Below, piece after piece: positions 17,422 to 24,667 of a stretch of DNA of 64,000 nucleotides. The stretch's first letter is position 1. Each line of letters begins with the position of its first letter. The position numbers and the translations under genes are program-made. The stretch is from Gemmatimonadaceae bacterium (GTDB lineage Bacteria; Gemmatimonadota; Gemmatimonadetes; Gemmatimonadales; Gemmatimonadaceae): contig DASYSS010000048.1 in NCBI GenBank assembly GCA_036003045.1, forward strand, positions 1 through 64,000, written 5' to 3'. The notes under the pieces are model-generated. The model was given only the letters and a program-made list of their open reading frames with translations. It was not told the DNA's origin and searched no databases.

Positions 17422-17837
17422 GGCACCACCGATCGCATCTCGACGTACCGCGTGAGTCCCGCGCGCGGCACGTAGGTCACCGACTCGACCACGGCCGAGC
17501 CTTTTCCGTTGATCTGCGTGATTACCCATTTCTCCGGCATGCCTCGCGTGGTCGCCGTGCCGCCGGTGCCGATCACGTTGCAGCCCTGGCTGCGGATGGT
17601 TTCCATGCGCTGCGTGGCCACGATGGCGGCGATCGCCGATTGATTGCCCCAGCGCATCTGCCGCAGGACGCCTACCGCGCCGCCGGCGAGCGACAGCAAG
17701 CCGACCGTGATCACGATGATCGCGATCATCAGCTCCGGCAGGGTGAAGCCCTCACGAGCGCGCGGTCCGAGCTTCGCCGGCGCCCGTCGGCTTACTGACC
17801 GCACCGTCGCGCGATGAGACCGAGTCGAGTGACGCAT
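17412..17837 (-). CDS. PilV-like type IV pilus modification protein
   Basis: A 141-residue pseudopilin with signal REGFTLPELMIAIIVITVGL, a cleavage Gly and Glu at +5, followed by a short globular domain. The ATG at 17837 has AAGGA at 6 nt, so it is preferred even though it overlaps the fimT-like gene by 46 nt in another frame; a GTG at 17804 would cut the overlap to 13 nt. It overlaps pilW by up to 10 nt. The tight packing implies translational coupling through the four-gene operon. Confidence 0.85.
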   Translation of the reverse strand: MRHSTRSHRATVRSVSRRAPAKLGPRAREGFTLPELMIAIIVITVGLLSLAGGAVGVLRQMRWGNQSAIAAIVATQRMETIRSQGCNVIGTGGTATTRGMPEKWVITQINGKGSAVVESVTYVPRAGLTRYVEMRSVVPCA

Positions 17838-18292
17838 ACGGAATCCTTGAAGCCGTTTCGAGTGAAGACGTAGGTGTGAGCGACGGTGGTGCCCATACCT
17901 CGCGAATCGAACACGATCGAGTCCTGGCTCGGCGCAGACCCGCCGAGGGTGACGGCCACCCCGCGCGCCGTCATCAGCGATACCGCCTTCGAGACGTTGG
18001 CCACCGTGCCGTCGGGCTGGTTGACCGAAGACCAGATGGTGTTGTTGTTCGCGTGGAAGTGTCCTGACTGCGACTGGCGGATCGCGGCGGCCCGCGCCGT
18101 GGCGAGGTAGCTGGTGAACTGCTGCTTCGCCGAGCGCACGGCCACGCGATCGCGCATGCCGGCGAACTTGGGCATCGAGATCGCCATCGCGATGCCCATG
18201 ATGACCAGCACGACCATCGTCTCGATGAGGCTGAAGCCTCGGCGAGATCGCAGGCCGTCGCGCACGCGCGTGTAAGTGGCAAACGATGTCAT
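17792..18292 (-). CDS. GspH/FimT-family pseudopilin
   Basis: A 166-residue protein with a prepilin signal, RRGFSLIETMVVLVIMGIAM, at residues 18-37, Glu at +5, and the GspH/FimT-type C-terminal domain with the characteristic 'IVFDSRGMGT' segment and two Cys near the end. It is the first gene of the minor pseudopilin operon (fimT, pilV, pilW, pilX). The promoter should lie in the 251-bp region shared with the divergent fadN-type gene (18293-18543). No major pilin, assembly ATPase or secretin is in this window. Confidence 0.9.
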   Translation of the reverse strand: MTSFATYTRVRDGLRSRRGFSLIETMVVLVIMGIAMAISMPKFAGMRDRVAVRSAKQQFTSYLATARAAAIRQSQSGHFHANNNTIWSSVNQPDGTVANVSKAVSLMTARGVAVTLGGSAPSQDSIVFDSRGMGTTVAHTYVFTRNGFKDSVCVTRLGLIARRCGQ

Positions 18293-18543
18293 TCTGGGAT
18301 GCTCGGGTGCGAAAACGAGATAGGCCGCCTCGACGCAGCCCGACCACACTCAGTGGACTGGACCCGCGCCGGTTCGGTAACCCCAAATGATCGGCACGAG
18401 TTGTCACTGCCAAAGCGGCCTGCCAGCCGCGTAAACGTTCGTCGAGCAACATGTTGAGGACGGTTCCGCGCGCGGCGCCGTCACGGATTTTCACACCCTC
18501 GTATTGTTCTAAAACGTGACAGTTCGCTTGGGAGAACTAGGTC

Positions 18544-20868
18544 ATGCGCATTCGCAGGTTGGGTGTGATCGGGGCGGGGACCATGGGGGGCGGCATCGCG
18601 GCGCTCGCGGCGTCGGCCGGCATCCCCGTGCTGCTGCTCGATGTGCCAGCCCCGCTGGGGGGGGCAGACCGGAACGCCGTCGCGCGCGGCGGCGTCGAGC
18701 GCGCGAAAAAAGCGAAGCCCGCGGCGTTCATGGCCGCCGGCCGCGCCGCACTGATCGAAATTGGAAACACCGACGACGACTTGGAGCGCCTCGCGGAGTG
18801 CGACCTGGTCGTCGAAGCGATTGTAGAACAGGTCGCGCCCAAGCGCGACCTGTATGCGCGCCTCGAGAAGGTGCTGCCGTCACACACGATCGTCGCGTCG
18901 AACACGTCCAGCATCCCGATGAGCATGCTCGTCGACAAACTGGGCGTGGATCTGCGGTCGCGTTTCGTCGGCATGCACTTCTTCAATCCGCCGCGATACC
19001 TCCATCTGTTGGAGATCATTCCCGGTCCGCAGACGTCGAGCGAAACGCTCGACACGGTGCGCCGTTTCAGCGATCGCGTCCTGGGGAAGGGAATCGTGCT
19101 CGCCTGCGACGTCCCCGGATTCGTCGCCAACCGGCTCGGCGTGTTCGGGATGGTGCTCGCCATCCGCCAGATGGAAAAGCACGACCTCAGCATCGATGAA
19201 ACCGACGCCCTTACGGGCGTCTTAACCGGCCGCTCGAAGTCGGCGACGTTCCGTACGGCCGATCTGTCCGGCATCGACGTGATCGCGCACGTGACCAAGG
19301 AATTGAGCGAGGCGACGGGCGAGGATTTCACTCTCTCGCCGTGGGTCGTCGATCTGGTGAAAGCGGGCCGACTCGGCGAAAAGAGCGGCGCGGGTTTCTA
19401 TCGCCGCGTCGGCAAAGAGATCCAGACGCTCGACTGGAAAACGGGAGAATACGCGCCGCAGTCCAAGCCCGGGTCTCCGGAGTTGGCGACCCTCTCGGCC
19501 ATGCCACTGGCCGACCGATTCACCGTGATCCGCGATTGGAAGGCAGACGACCGATACGGCGCGTTCGTGCAGGAGTACCTGCTGCGCTTTTCCCACTACG
19601 TGCTGACCACCGGTCCGTTGGTCGCGCGCGACATTCCATCGATCGATGACGCGATGGCCTGGGGCTACGCGTGGGACGCGGGTCCCTTCGCGCAGATGGA
19701 CCTGCTGGGCAACGAGTTTCTCGCCCGCGGCTTCTCTCGCCTATCGCTCGGCGAGCCGGACCTGCTGCGCCGCGCGAAGGACGGCTTCTTCAGTGACGAC
19801 GGCACGAAAGTCCTCTCGTTCAAGGGCGGGTACGAGCCGATCGAGCGTCCGGCGGGGGAGATTCGTCTCGCCGACTTCCATCGTCCGTCGAATCGGTCTC
19901 ACCTGCTCGAGGACTCGCGCGATGCGTCGCTGATCGACGTCGGCGGCGGCGTGGCGGTGCTCGAATACCATAGTAAGCTCAACACGCTCGGCGAGGGCGT
20001 GATCGCGATGATCCACCGCGCGCTCGACCGCGTAGAGCGAGACGGGCTCACCGGCCTCGTGATCGGCAACGACGATCCGCGTACGTTCACCGCGGGCGCC
20101 GATCTGGCGTACATGCTGTCGCTCGTCGATGAAAAAGACTGGTCGCGCGCGGCGGAGGCCTGCCGGCACTTTCAGAACACGGCGCTGCGGATTCGACAAT
20201 CGCCGTTTCCCGTCGTCGCGGCACCGTTCGGTCTCGCGCTCGGCGGCGGATGCGAGTTTTCACTCTACGCGGATCGCATTCAAGCGCACGCCGAGCTGTA
20301 CATGGGGCTGGTCGAAGTCGGCGTGGGAATCATTCCCGCCGGCGGCGGTACGACGGAGCTGCTTTTCCGATTCGCGAGCGAGCTCACGCCGTACATCGAG
20401 GCCGATCCGTTCGAGGGAGTGCGGCGCGCGTTCCAAGTGATCGCCATGGCGACGACGAGCACGAGCGCTCTCGACGCGCGAGCAATCGGTTATCTGCGCC
20501 CGACCGATCGCATCACGATGAACCGCGATCGCCTGATCGCCGACGCGGTGGCCCGCGTGACGGATCTGGCACCCGACTACGTGCCCTCCGTGTCCCGTCG
20601 AATCACGGCGATGGGAAAGGACGCGCTGGGCAACCTTCAATACGCCGCGTGGTCGATGAAAGAAGCCGGCCAGATCTCCGACCACGACGTTCGCATCGCG
20701 CACGAGCTGGCGTACGTGCTCACCGGCGGCGACGGTCCTCCGCGCCAGGTGACCGAGCAGGACATTCTCGACCTGGAGCGCGAGGCGTTCCTCAAGCTCC
20801 TGGGTACGAAAGAGACGCAGGAGCGAATCAAGTACATGCTGAGGACGGGGAAGCCGCTCAGGAACTGA
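18544..20868 (+). CDS. 3-hydroxyacyl-CoA dehydrogenase/enoyl-CoA hydratase (FadN-type)
   Basis: A 774-residue bifunctional beta-oxidation enzyme. The dehydrogenase half comes first, with the NAD fold GAGTMGGGIAALAAS at residues 8-22 and the catalytic region FVGMHFFNPP; the hydratase half follows from about residue 470, with FTAGADLAYM and ALGGGCEFSL at the oxyanion hole. Dehydrogenase-then-hydratase is the order of FadN, the reverse of FadB/FadJ. GGGAG lies about 9 nt before the ATG. The 250-bp gap upstream holds no other gene. The thiolase gene follows after an array of inverted octamers, so the two presumably form one fatty-acid degradation operon. Confidence 0.95.
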   Translation: MRIRRLGVIGAGTMGGGIAALAASAGIPVLLLDVPAPLGGADRNAVARGGVERAKKAKPAAFMAAGRAALIEIGNTDDDLERLAECDLVVEAIVEQVAPKRDLYARLEKVLPSHTIVASNTSSIPMSMLVDKLGVDLRSRFVGMHFFNPPRYLHLLEIIPGPQTSSETLDTVRRFSDRVLGKGIVLACDVPGFVANRLGVFGMVLAIRQMEKHDLSIDETDALTGVLTGRSKSATFRTADLSGIDVIAHVTKELSEATGEDFTLSPWVVDLVKAGRLGEKSGAGFYRRVGKEIQTLDWKTGEYAPQSKPGSPELATLSAMPLADRFTVIRDWKADDRYGAFVQEYLLRFSHYVLTTGPLVARDIPSIDDAMAWGYAWDAGPFAQMDLLGNEFLARGFSRLSLGEPDLLRRAKDGFFSDDGTKVLSFKGGYEPIERPAGEIRLADFHRPSNRSHLLEDSRDASLIDVGGGVAVLEYHSKLNTLGEGVIAMIHRALDRVERDGLTGLVIGNDDPRTFTAGADLAYMLSLVDEKDWSRAAEACRHFQNTALRIRQSPFPVVAAPFGLALGGGCEFSLYADRIQAHAELYMGLVEVGVGIIPAGGGTTELLFRFASELTPYIEADPFEGVRRAFQVIAMATTSTSALDARAIGYLRPTDRITMNRDRLIADAVARVTDLAPDYVPSVSRRITAMGKDALGNLQYAAWSMKEAGQISDHDVRIAHELAYVLTGGDGPPRQVTEQDILDLEREAFLKLLGTKETQERIKYMLRTGKPLRN

Positions 20869-20871
20869 ACG

Positions 20872-20972
20872 GGTGGACAGGTGGACAGGTGGACAGGTGG
20901 ACAGGCACTGCGACCGACGCTCTTCGTCTTTGCTCTTCCCGTCCACCCGTCCACCTGTCCACCCGTCCACCG
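20872..20972. repeat. Inverted GTGGACAG octamer array between fadN-type gene and thiolase (site B)
   Basis: Four tandem copies of the octamer GTGGACAG occupy 20873-20904. After a 36-nt gap, four inverted copies, GTCCACC followed by C, T, C and G, occupy 20941-20972. The arms can pair over about 32 bp with a few A:C or G:T mismatches at the eighth base, making a long hairpin with a 36-nt loop. It starts 3 nt after the fadN-type stop codon and ends 22 nt before the thiolase ATG, so it is intercistronic in a likely operon. Confidence 0.9.
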
Positions 20973-20994
20973 CTTCAATCGAGGTACCCAACCA

Positions 20995-22167
20995 ATGAAA
21001 GAAGTCGTAATCGTTTCCGCCGTTCGCAGTCCCGTCGCCCGTGGCAAGAAAGACGGGGCTCTCGCGGACGTTCACGCCGTCGATCTCTCTGCGGCGATGA
21101 TGAAAGCGGCGATCGATCGTGTGGGGATTGATCCCGCGGCGATCGACGACGTGTACTGGGGGTGCGCGATGCCCGAGGCGACGCAGGGGCTCAACGTCGC
21201 GCGGCTCGCGTGGTTGCGCGCGGGACTGCCGGTCAGCGTGCCCGCCGCGACCATCAACCGATTCTGCTCTTCGGGCTTACAAACGGTCGCACTCGCCGCC
21301 CAAGAAATCATGAGCGACATGGCGGACGTCGCGCTCGCGGGCGGTGTGGAGATGATGAGCCAGGTGCCGATGTCGGGCTATCACACGCGGCTCGATCCCG
21401 AGATCACCGAGTCGTACATCGGCATGGGCTACACGGCGGAGCGCGTCGCCGAGCGATGGAAGGTGACGCGCGAGGACCAGGACCGTTGGGCTTTGGGGAG
21501 TCAGCAAAAGGCTGCGCGCGCCTTGAGCAGCGGAGCGTTCGACGGGCAGATCGTGCCCGTCGACGTAGAGCGCGCGACGTGGAATGGCGCCGAGAAAACC
21601 GAGACCACGACGAAGTTCGAGCGCGACGAGCTTCCGCGTCCCGACACGACGATCGAGGGTCTCGCAAAGCTGCGACCGGCGTTCAAGGTCAACGGCACGG
21701 TCACCGCCGGTAACGCGAGCCCCTACTCGGATGGTGCGGCGGCGGTTCTGCTGATGACGGCGGAACGAGCGAACGAGTTGGGACTCAAGCCGCTCGCCCG
21801 CTTCATCAAGTTCGCGGCGGCGGGCGTCGAGCCGGACGTGATGGGGGTCGGCCCGATCAAGGCGGTGCCGAAGGCGCTCAAGCGTGCCGGCATCAAGCTC
21901 GACGACGTGAAGCTGATCGAGTTCAACGAGGCGTTCGCGGCGCAGGTCGTGGCGGTCGTGCGCGAGCTCGGGTTCGACGAGTCGAAGGTGAACGTGAACG
22001 GCGGCGCGATCGCGCTGGGGCATCCGTTGGGCGCGACGGGCGCGAAGCTGACGACGCAGCTCGTCCACGAGCTAGGGAAGCGCGGCGGCGGGACGGGTCT
22101 CGTGACGATGTGCATCGGCGGCGGGATGGGCGCCGCGGGATTGTTCGAGGTCTACGCGGCGGCCTGA
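20995..22167 (+). CDS. fadA: Acetyl-CoA C-acyltransferase (thiolase)
   Basis: A 390-residue degradative thiolase. The nucleophilic Cys lies in [12 protein letters not shown], the active-site motif is in [11 protein letters not shown], the His in [15 protein letters not shown] and the second Cys in [13 protein letters not shown]. It cleaves 3-ketoacyl-CoA to acetyl-CoA and a shortened acyl-CoA, completing the cycle begun by the upstream FadN-type enzyme. The start at 20995 is the first ATG after the octamer array; frames upstream of it translate the array. Distance to the next gene is 65 nt. Confidence 0.96.
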   Translation: MKEVVIVSAVRSPVARGKKDGALADVHAVDLSAAMMKAAIDRVGIDPAAIDDVYWGCAMPEATQGLNVARLAWLRAGLPVSVPAATINRFCSSGLQTVALAAQEIMSDMADVALAGGVEMMSQVPMSGYHTRLDPEITESYIGMGYTAERVAERWKVTREDQDRWALGSQQKAARALSSGAFDGQIVPVDVERATWNGAEKTETTTKFERDELPRPDTTIEGLAKLRPAFKVNGTVTAGNASPYSDGAAAVLLMTAERANELGLKPLARFIKFAAAGVEPDVMGVGPIKAVPKALKRAGIKLDDVKLIEFNEAFAAQVVAVVRELGFDESKVNVNGGAIALGHPLGATGAKLTTQLVHELGKRGGGTGLVTMCIGGGMGAAGLFEVYAAA

Positions 22168-22232
22168 CGCCGCGTCTGGAATCCAGCGGCGACCCGCGGT
22201 ATTGTCTCTCGGTCTCACCCGAGAGAATCGTC

Positions 22233-23504
22233 ATGCGCTCGCTGCTCGCGCTGTTCGCCGCCGCCGTCCCCGCGTTCGCGTCCGCCCAACCGGTCTCGGT
22301 GACGTTCCCGAATCCGCTCAGTCGCTCGCGCAACTACTACATGAACGCTCAATCCGCTCCGATCATCATCCGCGCCGACCGAATCGTCGACGGCAAGGGC
22401 AACGTGATCCAGGGCGGAGACGTCGTCGTCGAGAACGGGAAGATCGTTCGCATCGACAAGACCGCGAGCGGAACGCCGACCTACGATCTGAAGGGCTACA
22501 CGCTCCTACCCGGCCTGATCGACGCGCATGCGCACCTGTCGTGGTACTTCAATAGACAGGGGCGTTACCACACGCGCGCCGATGGCGACACGCCCGTCGA
22601 ATCGATGTTGTCGATGGCCGCCAACGCCTACGCGACGCTCATGGCCGGGTTCACGACGATTCAGAGCCCGGGCGATCCCGAGGACAAGGATCTGCGCGAG
22701 TGGATCGCGAGCGGCGGCGTGCCTGGTCCCCGCGTGCTCACATCGCTCAGCCCGTTCAACAACGAGCGACTGGAGCCCGACACGCTTCGCGCGCTCGTGC
22801 GACAGCGCAAAACGCAAGGCGCCGACGTCATCAAGATCTTCGCCTCGAAGAGCATCCGCGACGGCGGCGCACAGACCATGAGCGACGCGCAGCTTTCGGC
22901 GCTCTGCGGCGAAGCGAAAGCGCAGGGGATGCGCACGATGGTCCACGCGCACAGCTCGGAGAGCATCAAGGCGTCCGTGAACGCGGGTTGCAATCAGATC
23001 GAGCACGGCGTGTTCGCCAACGACGAAGTGCTCAAGTTGATGGCCGACAAGGGCGTCTACTTCGACCCGCAGGTGTGCCTCGTCTTCCGCAACTACCTCG
23101 ACAATCGCGCCAAGTACGAAGGGATCGGCAATTACAACGAGGCCGGTTTCGCGGCGATGGAAAAGGCGCTGCCGCTGGCCGCCGCGATGTACAAGCGTGC
23201 GATTCACACGCCGGGCCTCAAGGTGATCTTCGGGACCGACGCCGTCGCCGGCGCGCACGGCCGAAACGCCGAGGAGCTGGTGTGCCGTGTGAAAGACGGC
23301 GGGCAGTCGCCATTGGACGCGATCACGTCGGCGACGTCGCTCACGGCCGAGTCCATGCACCTCGGCAACGAGATCGGCGCGATCGCGCTCGGGTTGCAGG
23401 CGGACATCATCGCGGTTCGCGGCGATCCGACGAAAGACATCACGACCCTGCGGAACGTGCAGTTCGTGATGAAGGGCGGGAAAGTCTACAAGAACGAGCG
23501 CTGA
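22233..23504 (+). CDS. Secreted amidohydrolase (imidazolonepropionase/prolidase-like)
   Basis: A 423-residue protein starting MRSLLALFAAAVPAFASAQP, a signal peptide. Amidohydrolase-superfamily metal motifs are present: LIDAHAHLSW (HxH), MVHAHSSESI, NQIEHGVF and the Asp in IFGTDAVAG. It resembles the Xaa-Pro dipeptidase/organophosphate acid anhydrolase-like amidohydrolases. A substrate cannot be named. The 22233 ATG is preferred because upstream codons overlap the thiolase and lack a signal. It converges with the AhbA/B-like gene at a 4-nt gap. Confidence 0.92.
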   Translation: MRSLLALFAAAVPAFASAQPVSVTFPNPLSRSRNYYMNAQSAPIIIRADRIVDGKGNVIQGGDVVVENGKIVRIDKTASGTPTYDLKGYTLLPGLIDAHAHLSWYFNRQGRYHTRADGDTPVESMLSMAANAYATLMAGFTTIQSPGDPEDKDLREWIASGGVPGPRVLTSLSPFNNERLEPDTLRALVRQRKTQGADVIKIFASKSIRDGGAQTMSDAQLSALCGEAKAQGMRTMVHAHSSESIKASVNAGCNQIEHGVFANDEVLKLMADKGVYFDPQVCLVFRNYLDNRAKYEGIGNYNEAGFAAMEKALPLAAAMYKRAIHTPGLKVIFGTDAVAGAHGRNAEELVCRVKDGGQSPLDAITSATSLTAESMHLGNEIGAIALGLQADIIAVRGDPTKDITTLRNVQFVMKGGKVYKNER

Positions 23505-23508
23505 GCGT

Positions 23509-24639
23509 TCAGCCGCGCATCGTCGCGGCGTCGATCCTCATCGCCTCGCACCAGCGCACGTAAGCGGCGGGCGAGATCTCCGACGGCTTGATCTCGCTTC
23601 GCCCGCCCCAGAACACGTTCGTGTAGGACACCGGCATGCCGATCGCCTCGAGATGCGCGTCGATCGCCGCCTTGTGGGCGAGCACCGTCGGCTTCTCGGT
23701 GCCGTGCGCGACCGCCATGATGTTCACGTGGGCGAAGTCGGGCCCGCCCTCGCGCCAATATGCGTGCGTGAGGATGTGATGACGTCCGATCTCGCGCCCC
23801 GCTTCGATCTCGCGGCCCGGCGGTACCCGCCAGTGGAAGAGCGCGTTGTAGCGCGTGACGCGTGTCCCGCCGGCCGACGGCTTCACGTGCTCGAGGAAGG
23901 TCGAGAAGCGTCCGATCACGCCGCGCTCGTTGAGCGAGCGCGCGACCATCGCGAACATGTGCAGCGGCAACCGCGCTTCGGCCGCGCGGCCCTGCCAGGG
24001 GTCGTCGACGATCTCATCTACGGCGAACTCACGCTTGAGCGGCTCGAGCACGCGCCACTCGAGGTCGCTCAACTCGACGATATTCGTGTCGATCACCTGT
24101 CCGGGTTCGTCGGTCTTGCTTCCCGGTTCGATGCCCCGTCGCCGGACGTGGCCGACGCCGAGCGCGAACAGCCGTTTCGCCGGCATGACGCGGAAGGTCT
24201 CCGCGCCGACTCGTGCCGCGAGCACGTCACAGTGGCGCGACATCGAAAATCCCTGCGGTATCTTGAGCGTGGTCCAGAGACGAAACGCCGATCCGGTCGT
24301 TTCGGCGTCGGTCGAACGGATCACGATGTGCCCGGAGAACGGATCTTCCTTCCACATGAAGTCGAACGCCGCGTCGAGGCGATCGGCCGGCACGCGCCAG
24401 GCAACCAGCGCCCCGGGCGCGAGGTTGGTCGCCATGAGCGTCTGCCGGATTCGGCGGATCGTCTTCGCGGCGAGCATCGCGCGGAGGCGCTCGTGGACCG
24501 TCGCGACGTCGAGCTCGGCGAGGCGCGCGATCTCGACGAACGGGTCGATCAAAAAGCCCGCGATGCGATCCTCGGAAACGGCGAGGATGCGCGCGTTGAC
24601 TGGGTCGGTGATTTCGGTCGGAACGGAAGCGACTTCCAT
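23509..24639 (-). CDS. Fused AhbA/AhbB-like siroheme decarboxylase or Lrp/AsnC-like protein
   Basis: A 376-residue protein built from two tandem Lrp/AsnC-like halves. Each half has an N-terminal winged helix (PVNARILAVSEDRIAGFLID near residue 12; DLEWRVLEPLKREFAVDEIV near residue 195) followed by an AsnC-type ferredoxin-like domain. The segment LTHAYWREGGPDFAHVNIMAVAHG matches the 'HxYxR...yNlyaMvHg' block of siroheme decarboxylases (AhbA/AhbB, NirD/L/G/H). In those enzymes the two halves are usually separate proteins, so this is a natural fusion. Decarboxylase activity is inferred; a regulator role remains possible. No other ahb, nir or siroheme gene lies in the window. Confidence 0.75.
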   Translation of the reverse strand: MEVASVPTEITDPVNARILAVSEDRIAGFLIDPFVEIARLAELDVATVHERLRAMLAAKTIRRIRQTLMATNLAPGALVAWRVPADRLDAAFDFMWKEDPFSGHIVIRSTDAETTGSAFRLWTTLKIPQGFSMSRHCDVLAARVGAETFRVMPAKRLFALGVGHVRRRGIEPGSKTDEPGQVIDTNIVELSDLEWRVLEPLKREFAVDEIVDDPWQGRAAEARLPLHMFAMVARSLNERGVIGRFSTFLEHVKPSAGGTRVTRYNALFHWRVPPGREIEAGREIGRHHILTHAYWREGGPDFAHVNIMAVAHGTEKPTVLAHKAAIDAHLEAIGMPVSYTNVFWGGRSEIKPSEISPAAYVRWCEAMRIDAATMRG

Positions 24640-24667
24640 GCTACAAAGCTAGCCGCCGGGTGCGCCG

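Noticed and set aside
17412-18494. Extended pilV frame starting at 18494
   Set aside because: Codons upstream of 17837 are the fimT gene in another frame, Arg-rich and without homology. ATG 17837 has a good Shine-Dalgarno.
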